Source: Bacteroides sp. OF04-15BH (lineage in GTDB: Bacteria; Bacteroidota; Bacteroidia; Bacteroidales; Bacteroidaceae). From it: 50,673 nt of DNA. Of the stretch, positions 8,753-17,364 are shown piece by piece. The notes beneath the pieces are model-generated. The model was given only the letters and a program-made list of their open reading frames with translations. It was not told the DNA's origin and ran no database searches. Where the stretch lies: NCBI RefSeq assembly GCF_003477995.1, contig NZ_QUEM01000029.1:1-50673 (forward strand). Direction: 5' to 3'. Every line of letters begins with the position of its first letter. Position 1 is the stretch's first letter. A program made the position numbers and the translations under genes.

Positions 8753-10660
8753 ATGAAACGTGCTATTATTTTCTGCCTGTTCATCTGGTCCATTTGTCTG
8801 GGCGGATATACAAAAAACCGTTATCGAGTGACGTCTCCAGATGGAGAAATAGTACTTAGCGTCTTTACGAATCAAGGAAACTGGACGTACAGTCTTTCCG
8901 TAAGAGATTCTCTTCTGCTGGACGCATCATTGCTGGGATTTCAGGATTCTCTCGGCAATCAGCTTCTCTCATCCCAAAAAGTCCGTCTGGTTTCTTCATC
9001 AAAGAATACGCACAACGGAATTTGGAAACCGGTTTGGGGCAAGCGGCAACGTGTTCCAGACCGCTACAATGAATTATGTTTGAAGTTTTCGGTTATCGGT
9101 GCTGCTCAGAACGATTTCTGCCTGTACTTACGGGCGTACAACGATGGCGTAGCATTCCGGTATTCTGTTCCTGACCGATCAAGACTAAAGAAGAAGGCTG
9201 TACTCGAATCTACCAGTTTTGCCTTTAACGGCGATTATACCGCCTGGTTCTATAATAATGAATATCATAATATCGGTCCGGAACGGTTGTCGGAATCATC
9301 CGGTATTCGTCAGCCCGTCATGACAATCCGTGCAGACCGCAATTTATATCTGGCTGTGCATGAAGCTGATCTCAGGACTGATGCGCCCCTGTTATTACGT
9401 TCCGCCAAAGACAACTGCACGTTTCATGTAGAAGCCCAGCCGGTAGATTTGGTTGCAGGTTATTTGTCAGCATGGCGCGTGCTGTTCATCGGAAAAACGC
9501 CGGGTGAAATGGTCGACTCCCATCTACTGGAATTATTGAATCCCGACCCTGTGGGAGATTTCTCCTGGGTGAAGCCAGGAGTAGCCGTATGGGACTGGCG
9601 CATCAACGGCGCAGAATGGGAAGGCTTCACTTACCGGATGGATTATCCTTCCTGGGTACGTATGGTGGACTTCGCTTCGGAACAAAAGTTTTCTTATCTG
9701 GTTCTGGACGCCAATTGGTACGGCCCCGAACATGAAGCCGAATCCAATCCGCTTACGGGAGAGAAAGTGAACGATGTAAAGCGTATCATAGCTTATGCGA
9801 AAAAGAAAGGCGTAGGCATCTGGCTTTACCTGAACGATGTTGGAGGCAGGGAATACCCGATAGAAAAGACTCTGGCCCAATATGCAGCCTGGGGAGCAGC
9901 CGGAATCAAGTATGGTTTCATGAAAGGAAGTCCACGCGAGAAGAATATCTGGACACAGAAAATCACGGCCTTATGTGCCAAGAACAGATTGCTGGTAGAT
10001 TTTCATGATGGTCCCGTTCATCCGTACGGACAAATGAGAACCTGGCCCAACGCCGTTACACGCGAATATTGTCAGGCGCAGCTTGATGCCCACCGGACCT
10101 TTCAGCCCAAAACGTTTGTCACTTCGGTCTATGTCAATATGCTGGCAGGCCCCATTGACATGAACAACGGTATGTTTGACCTGAGACAGGGAAATACTAC
10201 GCGAGTAGACGAAAACCAACCCGTTCCTTCCACCCTCGTAGCAGAAGCAGCCCGCACGTTAATTGTTTTCTCTGGCGCAACCATTATACCGGACATACCC
10301 GAGTTTTACAGAAAATATCCTCCACTACTGGATTTCATCAGTGCCCAGAAGATGCCCTGGCTGGAAAGCAAGACATTATGTGGAGAAATCGGAGAGTATA
10401 TCGTCATGATGCGAGAAACCAAAGATGCCTATCTGATTGGTGCTGCAACCAATGAGCAAGCAAGGACATTGGATATCCCTTTGGACTTTCTGCAATCAGG
10501 AAAAAGTTATCAGGCTGTAGTAATGGAAGACGGTGATGGAGCACATTATTTATATAATAGAGAAAAAATGAAGTCTCGTACAGACCAAGTCACCCCAAAA
10601 TCCGTAATTCGGGTACAATTGGCACCGGGTGGTGGAAGTTGTATCCTGATCAACAAATAA
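8753..10660 (+). CDS. GH97-family glycoside hydrolase, atypical active site
   Basis: I chose the ATG at 8753 because it starts a signal peptide (MKRAIIFCLFIWSICLGGYT); the frame is open 67 codons earlier but overlaps the promoter. The 635-residue protein has the GH97 layout: N-terminal beta-sandwich (about 25-270), catalytic barrel (about 285-545) and C-terminal beta domain. Hallmarks include VWDWRINGAEWEGF, VLDANWYG and the loop FHDGPVHPYGQMRTWPN. GH97 contains inverting alpha-glucosidases such as SusB and retaining alpha-galactosidases. Compared with SusB from memory, both base Glu positions appear to be Asp (D319, D419), the ligand Glu is kept (E438), and the acid Glu position has Gln/Leu (Q443-L444). 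The retaining-type KVDF nucleophile motif is KYGF here. The substrate is therefore open. It is followed by a GH95 gene on the same strand. Confidence 0.85.
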   Translation: MKRAIIFCLFIWSICLGGYTKNRYRVTSPDGEIVLSVFTNQGNWTYSLSVRDSLLLDASLLGFQDSLGNQLLSSQKVRLVSSSKNTHNGIWKPVWGKRQRVPDRYNELCLKFSVIGAAQNDFCLYLRAYNDGVAFRYSVPDRSRLKKKAVLESTSFAFNGDYTAWFYNNEYHNIGPERLSESSGIRQPVMTIRADRNLYLAVHEADLRTDAPLLLRSAKDNCTFHVEAQPVDLVAGYLSAWRVLFIGKTPGEMVDSHLLELLNPDPVGDFSWVKPGVAVWDWRINGAEWEGFTYRMDYPSWVRMVDFASEQKFSYLVLDANWYGPEHEAESNPLTGEKVNDVKRIIAYAKKKGVGIWLYLNDVGGREYPIEKTLAQYAAWGAAGIKYGFMKGSPREKNIWTQKITALCAKNRLLVDFHDGPVHPYGQMRTWPNAVTREYCQAQLDAHRTFQPKTFVTSVYVNMLAGPIDMNNGMFDLRQGNTTRVDENQPVPSTLVAEAARTLIVFSGATIIPDIPEFYRKYPPLLDFISAQKMPWLESKTLCGEIGEYIVMMRETKDAYLIGAATNEQARTLDIPLDFLQSGKSYQAVVMEDGDGAHYLYNREKMKSRTDQVTPKSVIRVQLAPGGGSCILINK

Positions 10661-10772
10661 GAACATTTACGACTTCGAAACCTATACCTTCAAAGTTGGC
10701 CGTTAAAGAAAAGCAGACAAAAACGGCTCAAGCCAAAAGGAACTCACCAATTTACTAAAATAATAATAACTC

Positions 10773-13700
10773 ATGAAAAAAAGATTCAAATTTCTAATGG
10801 GTGCTTCTCTGTTCTTCGTTACGGCGCAAGGACAATTGTTACCCAAATTCTCAGTTGCAAATGATACCACATGGTATTATGTCCAATTCAAGAACGGCTC
10901 GGGAACCATCTCCGATCCGGGAACAGGTAAAAAGCTGATTACCGCACAAAAATCTTCTCAGAGCAATCAGATGTGGGCTCTCATCGGCAACCAGAATGAC
11001 TTTGTCATGAAGAGCAAAACGGGGCATTATCTTTCTTTCTCCGGCGGATTCTATACTTCCGCCACACAGGGAGAGCCCATGAAGCTCATCACCAGTCCAA
11101 ACTCCAACTATCCCGACAGTTGGGAGCTTCAGCGCAAAAACGGAACTTCGAGCATGAACCAATGGGAAGGAGCCGGAATAGGCAAATATCTGGGTGAGTA
11201 CACTGCCGGAGACATGAACAACCCGCTGCATTTTGTGGCCACAACAACCCAGCTCCCGAAGTTCAGCACAGAGAACAATGAAACCTGGTTTTTCATTAAG
11301 TTCTGTGAGAATGGCAATACCATACAGGATGAAGGTATCGGAAAAGCATCGGTTCTGGCCCATCCGGATCCTATTGACGAACAGTTGTGGAAACTGGTGG
11401 GCGACGAAAACAGTTTCCAGCTCGTCAACAAGGCCGGCCACTATGCCTATGTCTCAGGAACAGACGGAAGTGATGCCGCACGCCTAAAGACCCAATCCGA
11501 AAAGTGGAACGGCAGTTTCCGCTTATACACTACCGATTATGCCGCATACTCTCCGGCATGGGAAATCCATGTCAACGGCAACAAACAGCGCCCGGCATTG
11601 AACCAGTGGATGGGAGCCCAGACCGGAAACGAGATCGGACTGTGGCAAGCCAGCGACAAGAACAATCCGCTCTATTTCATCGAACCCGCCGACATGGTTT
11701 ATGCCGACTATAAAGTGGAAGGTATAGAGGGATACAAACCGGAGCATGACCTCACCTTGTGGTACACCCAGCCGACCACACTCACCAGTGCTGCCGACAA
11801 ATGGATGGAATACAGTCTGCCTATCGGAAACGGACAGTTCGGTGCCAGCATATTCGGCGGTGTATTAAAGGAAGAGGTTCAGTTTAACGAAAAGACATTA
11901 TGGTCCGGAACCAACAAAGACAACGGTTCCGAATATGGAGACTACGAAAACTTCGGTAGCGTCTATATAGAAAGTTTGGGCGAAGAAGGATTCAGTTACG
12001 GAGATGCCCACCCGGTGCAGGATTATTATCGCCAGCTGGATCTGACAAACGCCACGGCTTCCGTTGTCTACAAGAGTCCGGACAAATCCGTAACCTACAC
12101 CCGCGAATATATTGCCAGCAACCCCGATCAGGTTGTGGCCATGCGCCTGAAGGCTTCCGAACCCGGAAAACTCAGTCTGCGCTTTACGATGGAATCCGGA
12201 AAGCCCGGCATCAAGGCCGATACCGAATACAAGGATGGCTATGCCTGCTTCAAGGGTAAGTTGCAGATTGTCAGCTATAATGCCCGTTTAAAGGTGATCC
12301 CTACAGGAGGTCATATAGAAACCACCGACGAAGGCATTACTGTTAAGGCTGCCGATGAGATTCTGGTCATTCTGGGCGGAGGAACAGACTTCGATGCCTA
12401 TGCTCCGAACTATGTATCTGCCACCTCAGAGCTGGAAGCAAAAGTATTGCAGAAGGTAGACGCTGCCGCCCAGAAAGGATGGGAACAGCTGTATGAAGAC
12501 CATGTTGCTGACTATGGTTCCTTGTTTGGCCGTGTCCACCTGAATCTGGAAGGAGCAAAGAACAATCTGCCAACCGATGAACTGATCAAGAAATATGCAC
12601 AAAGGAGTACCGGAACAGAAGACTACGCCCTGATGCTGGAAGCATTGTATTTCAATTATGGACGCTATCTGATGCTAGGTTCCTCACGTGGTGTCGACTT
12701 GCCTTCCAACCTGCAAGGCATCTGGAACAATTCTTCAGAACCGGCATGGAATGGAGATATCCACGCCAATATCAATGTTCAGATGAACTATTGGCCCGCA
12801 GAAATCACCAACCTGTCTGAACTGCATCTGCCTTTTATCAACTACATCACGAACATGGCCATGAACCACGATGAGTGGAAGGGATATGCCAGAGATGCCG
12901 GACAGACAAAGGGCTGGACCTGTTATACGGAAAACAACATCTTTGGCGGTGTCGGTTCCTTTATGCACAATTACGTCATCACCAATGCCTGGTATTGCAC
13001 CCACCTCTGGCAGCACTACCGCTATACGCTCGACAAGGAGTATCTGGCCAAGGTATTCCCTACCATGTGGAGTGCTTCGGAATTCTGGCTTGAGCGCCTG
13101 ATAAAAGATTCCGATGGCTTGTATGTCTGCCCGCAGGAGTTTTCTCCGGAACATGGTCCTACGGAAGACGGTGTGGCCCACGCCCAGCAACTGGTTTGGG
13201 ACCTGCTGGCCAACACGCAAAAGGCAGCGCAGATTCTGGGAACAGAAAGCGGTCTGAACGAAGAACAGCTGACCTTGCTTTCCGACCGTCTGAAGAAACT
13301 CGACAAGGGTCTGAGAATCGAAAAGTACACCGGTGCGTGGGGAGCTACTTTGAACGGTGTCAAAACCGGCGATCCATTGTTGAGAGAATGGAAAGAAAGT
13401 ACATACGATGCCGGACAAAACGGTCACCGCCACATGTCTCACCTGATGTGTATTTATCCGTTCAGTCAGGTTACGGCCACCAGCCCTTATTTTGAAGCTG
13501 CCCTGAACTCCTTGAAATTAAGAGGAGACGCCTCTACCGGCTGGTCAATGGGATGGAAGATAAACCTTTGGGCCAGAATGCAGGACGGCAATCACGCCCA
13601 CGACATTCTGGAGCTGGCATTACGCCACCACAGTGTGGCAGGAGGCGGCATTTACTATAATCTCTATGATGCCCACGCCCCATTCCAGATTGACGGAAAC

Positions 13701-14279
13701 TTCGGTGCCTGTGCCGGTATCGCCGAAATGTTAATGCAGAGCCACACCGATACCATCCAGATTCTTCCGGCCCTTCCTGAAGTTTGGAAGAACGGTTCCA
13801 TTGAAGGATTGAAGGCCGTTGGAGACTTTACGGTAGACGTTTCCTGGAAAGAGCTGAAACCTCAAACCGTCCATATCGTTTCCAACCAGGGAAGTCCTCT
13901 ATACGTATCTTATCCTGGTATTGCCACCGCTACCGTTTATGTCAACGGTAAGGAAATACAGGCCGAATGGAACGATATGAACACCCTTCATATTGATGCT
14001 CAAAAAGGTGACCAGATTGAGATTGACTGCTCCAAGATTGTGACACAAATCGCTCCGATCACTGACTCACCGAATTTTTCATTCGATGTGCAGGACAACA
14101 AGGTTACCGTAAAAGGAACTGAGGTGCAAAAGGTGACGGTGTATGATGTAGAGGGAAAGATTCTGCTGACCACCAGCAACTCATGCTTTGCGCTGAATCA
14201 TGATGCTTCTCAGATGTATCTGATTCAGGTGACGGATAAGCAAGGCAACACCAATGCCCGCAAGCTGGTACTTCCTTGA
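10773..14279 (+). CDS. GH95 alpha-fucosidase/galactosidase with lectin-like repeats
   Basis: This 1168-residue exported enzyme starts with a signal peptide. Two related lectin-like (ricin-type beta-trefoil-like) repeats occupy about 25-155 and 160-315; each has a QMWALIGNQNDF- or QLWKLVGDENSF-type core. The GH95 enzyme follows from about residue 330 (WMEYSLPIGNGQFGASIFGG). Expected active-site motifs are intact: N666 and N668 in HANINVQMNYWPAE, E793 in EFSPEHGP (acid) and D974 in FQIDGNFG (base), by comparison with bifidobacterial AfcA. GH95 members are inverting alpha-1,2-L-fucosidases, some alpha-L-galactosidases. The last 65 residues resemble a type IX secretion sorting tail (VYDVEGKI...YLIQVTDKQGN). 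It lies 112 bases after the GH97 gene, probably cotranscribed. The length is larger than usual because of the added modules. Confidence 0.93.
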   Translation: MKKRFKFLMGASLFFVTAQGQLLPKFSVANDTTWYYVQFKNGSGTISDPGTGKKLITAQKSSQSNQMWALIGNQNDFVMKSKTGHYLSFSGGFYTSATQGEPMKLITSPNSNYPDSWELQRKNGTSSMNQWEGAGIGKYLGEYTAGDMNNPLHFVATTTQLPKFSTENNETWFFIKFCENGNTIQDEGIGKASVLAHPDPIDEQLWKLVGDENSFQLVNKAGHYAYVSGTDGSDAARLKTQSEKWNGSFRLYTTDYAAYSPAWEIHVNGNKQRPALNQWMGAQTGNEIGLWQASDKNNPLYFIEPADMVYADYKVEGIEGYKPEHDLTLWYTQPTTLTSAADKWMEYSLPIGNGQFGASIFGGVLKEEVQFNEKTLWSGTNKDNGSEYGDYENFGSVYIESLGEEGFSYGDAHPVQDYYRQLDLTNATASVVYKSPDKSVTYTREYIASNPDQVVAMRLKASEPGKLSLRFTMESGKPGIKADTEYKDGYACFKGKLQIVSYNARLKVIPTGGHIETTDEGITVKAADEILVILGGGTDFDAYAPNYVSATSELEAKVLQKVDAAAQKGWEQLYEDHVADYGSLFGRVHLNLEGAKNNLPTDELIKKYAQRSTGTEDYALMLEALYFNYGRYLMLGSSRGVDLPSNLQGIWNNSSEPAWNGDIHANINVQMNYWPAEITNLSELHLPFINYITNMAMNHDEWKGYARDAGQTKGWTCYTENNIFGGVGSFMHNYVITNAWYCTHLWQHYRYTLDKEYLAKVFPTMWSASEFWLERLIKDSDGLYVCPQEFSPEHGPTEDGVAHAQQLVWDLLANTQKAAQILGTESGLNEEQLTLLSDRLKKLDKGLRIEKYTGAWGATLNGVKTGDPLLREWKESTYDAGQNGHRHMSHLMCIYPFSQVTATSPYFEAALNSLKLRGDASTGWSMGWKINLWARMQDGNHAHDILELALRHHSVAGGGIYYNLYDAHAPFQIDGNFGACAGIAEMLMQSHTDTIQILPALPEVWKNGSIEGLKAVGDFTVDVSWKELKPQTVHIVSNQGSPLYVSYPGIATATVYVNGKEIQAEWNDMNTLHIDAQKGDQIEIDCSKIVTQIAPITDSPNFSFDVQDNKVTVKGTEVQKVTVYDVEGKILLTTSNSCFALNHDASQMYLIQVTDKQGNTNARKLVLP

Positions 14280-14303
14280 CTAGAAATACTGCAACTGTAA
14301 AGA

Positions 14304-14335
14304 ATGCGGAGTTCATTACGGACTCCGCATTTTTT
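14304..14335 (+). terminator. Terminator after GH95 gene
   Basis: Perfect arms ATGCGGAGT (14304-14312) and ACTCCGCAT (14322-14330) are followed by a T-run, 25 bases after the stop. Confidence 0.85.
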
Positions 14336-14880
14336 GTGGCGTTATCAGCAGACATGAGCAAGAACGGCCCCTATCATTTTGCCACCGTTTTCCAATTTTT
14401 GCTAACATCACCTTTTTAGTTTATCACACCAACCGGAAAGGAAACCGCATAAATATTCATTCCTGATGCAGAGAAATCGCATAGACATACGTTTTTTATA
14501 CCAAAAACAGCAGAAAAACGATACGGAAAAACGGCAGAAACCTCTGCTTGAGAAGAAACATTCATCACCATGAACCGTTCAAAACATCGAAATGTTTCTC
14601 CAAAATGATGGGCAACATTTCTAAAACATCCGGAAAGAACAAGAAAAGACCCTGATTTTGAGATTTTGAATTTCTGGAAAGGGGGGAAAACAGGAAGGGG
14701 GAAATTCGTAGAAAATCATTGATATATAAGTCTATAAGTCCCCAACAAACTACTGAGAATCACAAAATCCGCAGCAAACGGCAGGCAGTCCCCATTTTCG
14801 CAAGAGGCAGTCTGCATAAAAAATCAGAAAGAAAGCACCGGCGCCCCGTTACGGAGAAAAAAGACAAAATGCCAACCGAA
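14336..14880. other. Gene-free region of about 550 bases
   Basis: Between the GH95 terminator and the DJ-1 terminator I see no convincing gene. The sequence is A-rich with two G-runs around 14681-14702. A 74-codon plus-strand frame at 14719-14943 is highly basic, ends inside the terminator of the opposite gene and looks spurious. The region could be a decayed gene, but no family is recognisable. Confidence 0.5.
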
Positions 14881-14927
14881 AAAACCGCCTTTTGCATCTC
14901 CGTGAAAAGACACAAAAGGCGGTTCGT
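14881..14927 (-). terminator. Terminator after DJ-1 gene
   Basis: Arms AACCGCCTTTTG and CAAAAGGCGGTT enclose about 20 bases; the minus-strand copy is followed by a T-run. It lies 30 bases beyond the DJ-1 stop. Confidence 0.8.
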
Positions 14928-14954
14928 CCTTAAAAAATTATGATAAGAAAAAAG

Positions 14955-15515
14955 TTACTTTACCAGTTCTGAATACAACATACCATCCTTCAGAGCCTGA
15001 ACCTTCTCTTCACCGGCCAGCTTGGTCACGATGGCGTAGGCAAATTCGAAGACAGCGGCCGGACCCTTACCGGTAATAAACTGTCCGTCCTGCTCTACCA
15101 GCTTGCCGGTATATTCAGCACCTTCGAGTTCTTTGTCGAATCCCGGATAGCAGGTAGCCTTCAATCCCTTGAGCAATCCCATACGGCCATATACCAATGG
15201 AGCGGCACAAATGGCAGCCAACGGTTCTCCTGCATCGTAACGCTTCTGAATGGCCTTGCGCAATCCGGCATGCTCATACAGATTATAGGCTCCGGGCAGT
15301 CCGCCTGGCAACACAAACAAAGATGCATTTTCCAGATCAGCATCTTCAAACAACACATCGGCCTTGATATGTACATCGTGTGAACTCTTGACCAACAAAT
15401 CACCGGTTACGGAAACAATCTGAATCGGCAAACCAGCACGGCGCACAATATCCACTACAGCCAAAGCTTCAACTTCTTCAGTTCCTTCTGCAAAAAACAA
15501 ATAAATAGGATTCAT
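14955..15515 (-). CDS. DJ-1/PfpI-family protein
   Basis: The 186-residue protein has the DJ-1 pattern: N-terminal FFAEGTEEVEALAVVD with E16 in the position of the conserved glutamate, and the nucleophile elbow AAICAAP with C103. This matches the YajL/DJ-1 subgroup (glyoxalase III or protein deglycase activity has been reported and is disputed). It is cytoplasmic, with no signal peptide. It lies 30 bases downstream of pdxJ and is probably in the same operon; I infer no functional link beyond that. Confidence 0.93.
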   Translation of the reverse strand: MNPIYLFFAEGTEEVEALAVVDIVRRAGLPIQIVSVTGDLLVKSSHDVHIKADVLFEDADLENASLFVLPGGLPGAYNLYEHAGLRKAIQKRYDAGEPLAAICAAPLVYGRMGLLKGLKATCYPGFDKELEGAEYTGKLVEQDGQFITGKGPAAVFEFAYAIVTKLAGEEKVQALKDGMLYSELVK

Positions 15516-15545
15516 AGTCTATGTCTTTAATTAAATGAACAAACA

Positions 15546-16259
15546 TTATTTCAAACAGTCCAGATAACTCCGGATGGTCTGTTCCATACCCAAATACAAG
15601 GCGTCGCAAATCAAGGCATGCCCGATGCTCACCTCGTCCAGCCAAGGAATCTGACGATGGATATATGCCAGATTCTCCAGACTCAGGTCATGACCGGCAT
15701 TCAGGCCCAGACCTACGGCACGGGCGCACTCTGCCGCCCGGACAAAAGGAGCAACGGCTGCTTCGGGACTGGTGCGATAGGCTGTGGCGTATGGTTCGGT
15801 ATACAGTTCCACACGGTCGGCACCCACCTTGGCGGCATGCTCAATCATAGGCAGCTCGGTGCCCACAAAAATAGAGGTACGGATGCCCTTTTCCTTAAAG
15901 GTGCGGACCACATCCGTCAGGAAATCCTGATAGCGCACCGTGTCCCAACCGGAATTGGAAGTGATCTGCTCCGGCGAATCCGGTACCAAAGTGACCTGAG
16001 CCGGAACGACCTCACACACCAGGTCGATAAAAGAATCACAGGGATAGCCCTCAATATTGAACTCTGTGGTAAGCACCGGCTTCAGGTCGCGCACATCCTG
16101 ATAGCGGATATGCCGCTCGTCGGGACGCGGATGCACCGTGATACCCTGTGCTCCGAAAGCCTCACAATCCAGAGCCATCTTCACCACATTGGGATTATCG
16201 CCGCCACGCGCATTGCGCAAAGTGGCTATTTTGTTGATATTTACACTCAGTTTTGTCAT
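15546..16259 (-). CDS. pdxJ: Pyridoxine 5'-phosphate synthase
   Basis: PdxJ condenses 1-deoxy-D-xylulose 5-phosphate with 3-amino-2-oxopropyl phosphate to give pyridoxine 5'-phosphate in the cytoplasm. The 237-residue TIM-barrel protein starts with [17 protein letters not shown], has [12 protein letters not shown] around residues 39-50, and the [12 protein letters not shown] segment in the C-terminal half, all typical of the family. The first gene of a pdxJ-DJ-1 operon, it diverges from nadK, so two cofactor genes (for PLP and NADP) are arranged back to back. Confidence 0.97.
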   Translation of the reverse strand: MTKLSVNINKIATLRNARGGDNPNVVKMALDCEAFGAQGITVHPRPDERHIRYQDVRDLKPVLTTEFNIEGYPCDSFIDLVCEVVPAQVTLVPDSPEQITSNSGWDTVRYQDFLTDVVRTFKEKGIRTSIFVGTELPMIEHAAKVGADRVELYTEPYATAYRTSPEAAVAPFVRAAECARAVGLGLNAGHDLSLENLAYIHRQIPWLDEVSIGHALICDALYLGMEQTIRSYLDCLK

Positions 16260-16293
16260 CAGTGTCGTATTTTTTTAGTTGTATCAGTTTCCA

Positions 16294-16301
16294 CAAAGTT
16301 A
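16294..16301 (-). promoter_or_regulatory. -7 box for pdxJ
   Basis: TAACTTTG on the minus strand matches TAnnTTTG and lies 35 bases before the pdxJ start. No clear -33 element was seen. Confidence 0.45.
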
Positions 16302-16416
16302 GTAAAAAACAGTTATTGTCTTTCATAAACCGGATATTTTTTCAGGACTGATAATTCATTTTTCCTTCGAAAAAGCAAGTAAGAGCTTCATTCTATGATA
16401 TATTGAAAAAAATAAG

Positions 16417-16424
16417 TAATTTTG
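16417..16424 (+). promoter_or_regulatory. -7 box for nadK
   Basis: TAATTTTG matches TAnnTTTG, 58 bases before the nadK start at 16482. Its position supports the downstream ATG over the earlier in-frame ATG at 16422, which would fall at or before the transcription start. Confidence 0.5.
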
Positions 16425-16481
16425 CTTCTAGAAGAACCGCAATCATGTGGAACAGAACACAAGAACAAAACAAGCAGCATT

Positions 16482-17363
16482 ATGCGGAATATTAGATTTG
16501 CAATTTTCGGAAATGTCTATCAGGCCAAAAAATCAGCCTCGTTTGAGCATCTTTTTCATATCCTGAAAAGACATCCCGCCGAACTATATATCGACAAGGA
16601 CTTTTATCATTACCTGACCAACGAGCTGAAACTGGATGTGCAGGCCGACCGGCTCATTACCGACGATGACTTCGAAGCTGATATCGTTATCAGCATGGGG
16701 GGCGACGGCACGTTTCTGGAAGCGGCACGCCGTGTCGGAAAGAAAGAGATTCCGATACTCGGCGTCAATATGGGGCGTCTGGGTTTTCTGGCCGATGTGT
16801 CTCCCTATGACATAGAGGATGTGGTGGAACATCTGTACCGGGGAGAGTATGCCATAGAGGCACGCAGCGTGATTGAAGTGACCTTGCCTGACGGCAGCCT
16901 GAGTGTCTATCCCTATGCACTGAATGAGGTGGCTGTGCTGAAACACGACAATTCTTCCATGATCAGTATTGATGTGCGCATCAACGGCGAGCATCTCACC
17001 ACCTATCAGGCCGACGGACTGATTATCAGTACACCGACCGGATCTACCGGCTATGCGCTCAGCGTGGGCGGACCGATCATAGTGCCTCAGGCCGGCATCT
17101 TCAGCATCACTCCCGTGGCGCCCCACAGCCTGAACATGCGCCCGCTGGCCTTGCGCGACAATGCCGTTATCGAACTGTCGGTCGAAAGCCGGAGCCATAA
17201 CTTTCTGGTCGCCATAGACGGCCGGAGCGAATCCTGTCCGGAGTCTACCCGTCTGACCATCCGCAAGGCTCCTTATCAGGTAAAAGTGTTCCAACGTCAG
17301 AATCATTCATTTTTCAGCACCCTGCGCAACAAACTGATGTGGGGCGCCGATCCTCGCTCGTAA
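16482..17363 (+). CDS. nadK: NAD kinase
   Basis: NadK phosphorylates NAD to NADP in the cytoplasm. With the start at 16482 ([11 protein letters not shown]) the protein is 293 residues, the usual length. The [12 protein letters not shown] motif (G73-G76) binds ATP, the [11 protein letters not shown] motif and the glycine-rich [19 protein letters not shown] segment are complete. An upstream ATG at 16422 adds 20 unlikely residues and is too close to the promoter. Its stop is one base before the start of the ABC transporter gene, so the two are cotranscribed. Confidence 0.96.
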   Translation: MRNIRFAIFGNVYQAKKSASFEHLFHILKRHPAELYIDKDFYHYLTNELKLDVQADRLITDDDFEADIVISMGGDGTFLEAARRVGKKEIPILGVNMGRLGFLADVSPYDIEDVVEHLYRGEYAIEARSVIEVTLPDGSLSVYPYALNEVAVLKHDNSSMISIDVRINGEHLTTYQADGLIISTPTGSTGYALSVGGPIIVPQAGIFSITPVAPHSLNMRPLALRDNAVIELSVESRSHNFLVAIDGRSESCPESTRLTIRKAPYQVKVFQRQNHSFFSTLRNKLMWGADPRS

Positions 17364-17364
17364 C

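Noticed and set aside
14677..14706. Possible G-quadruplex
   Set aside because: Only two long G-runs are present, fewer than the four runs normally needed.
14719..14943. 74-codon plus-strand frame before the DJ-1 terminator
   Set aside because: Extremely Lys/Arg-rich, ends inside the opposing terminator and lacks a promoter box.
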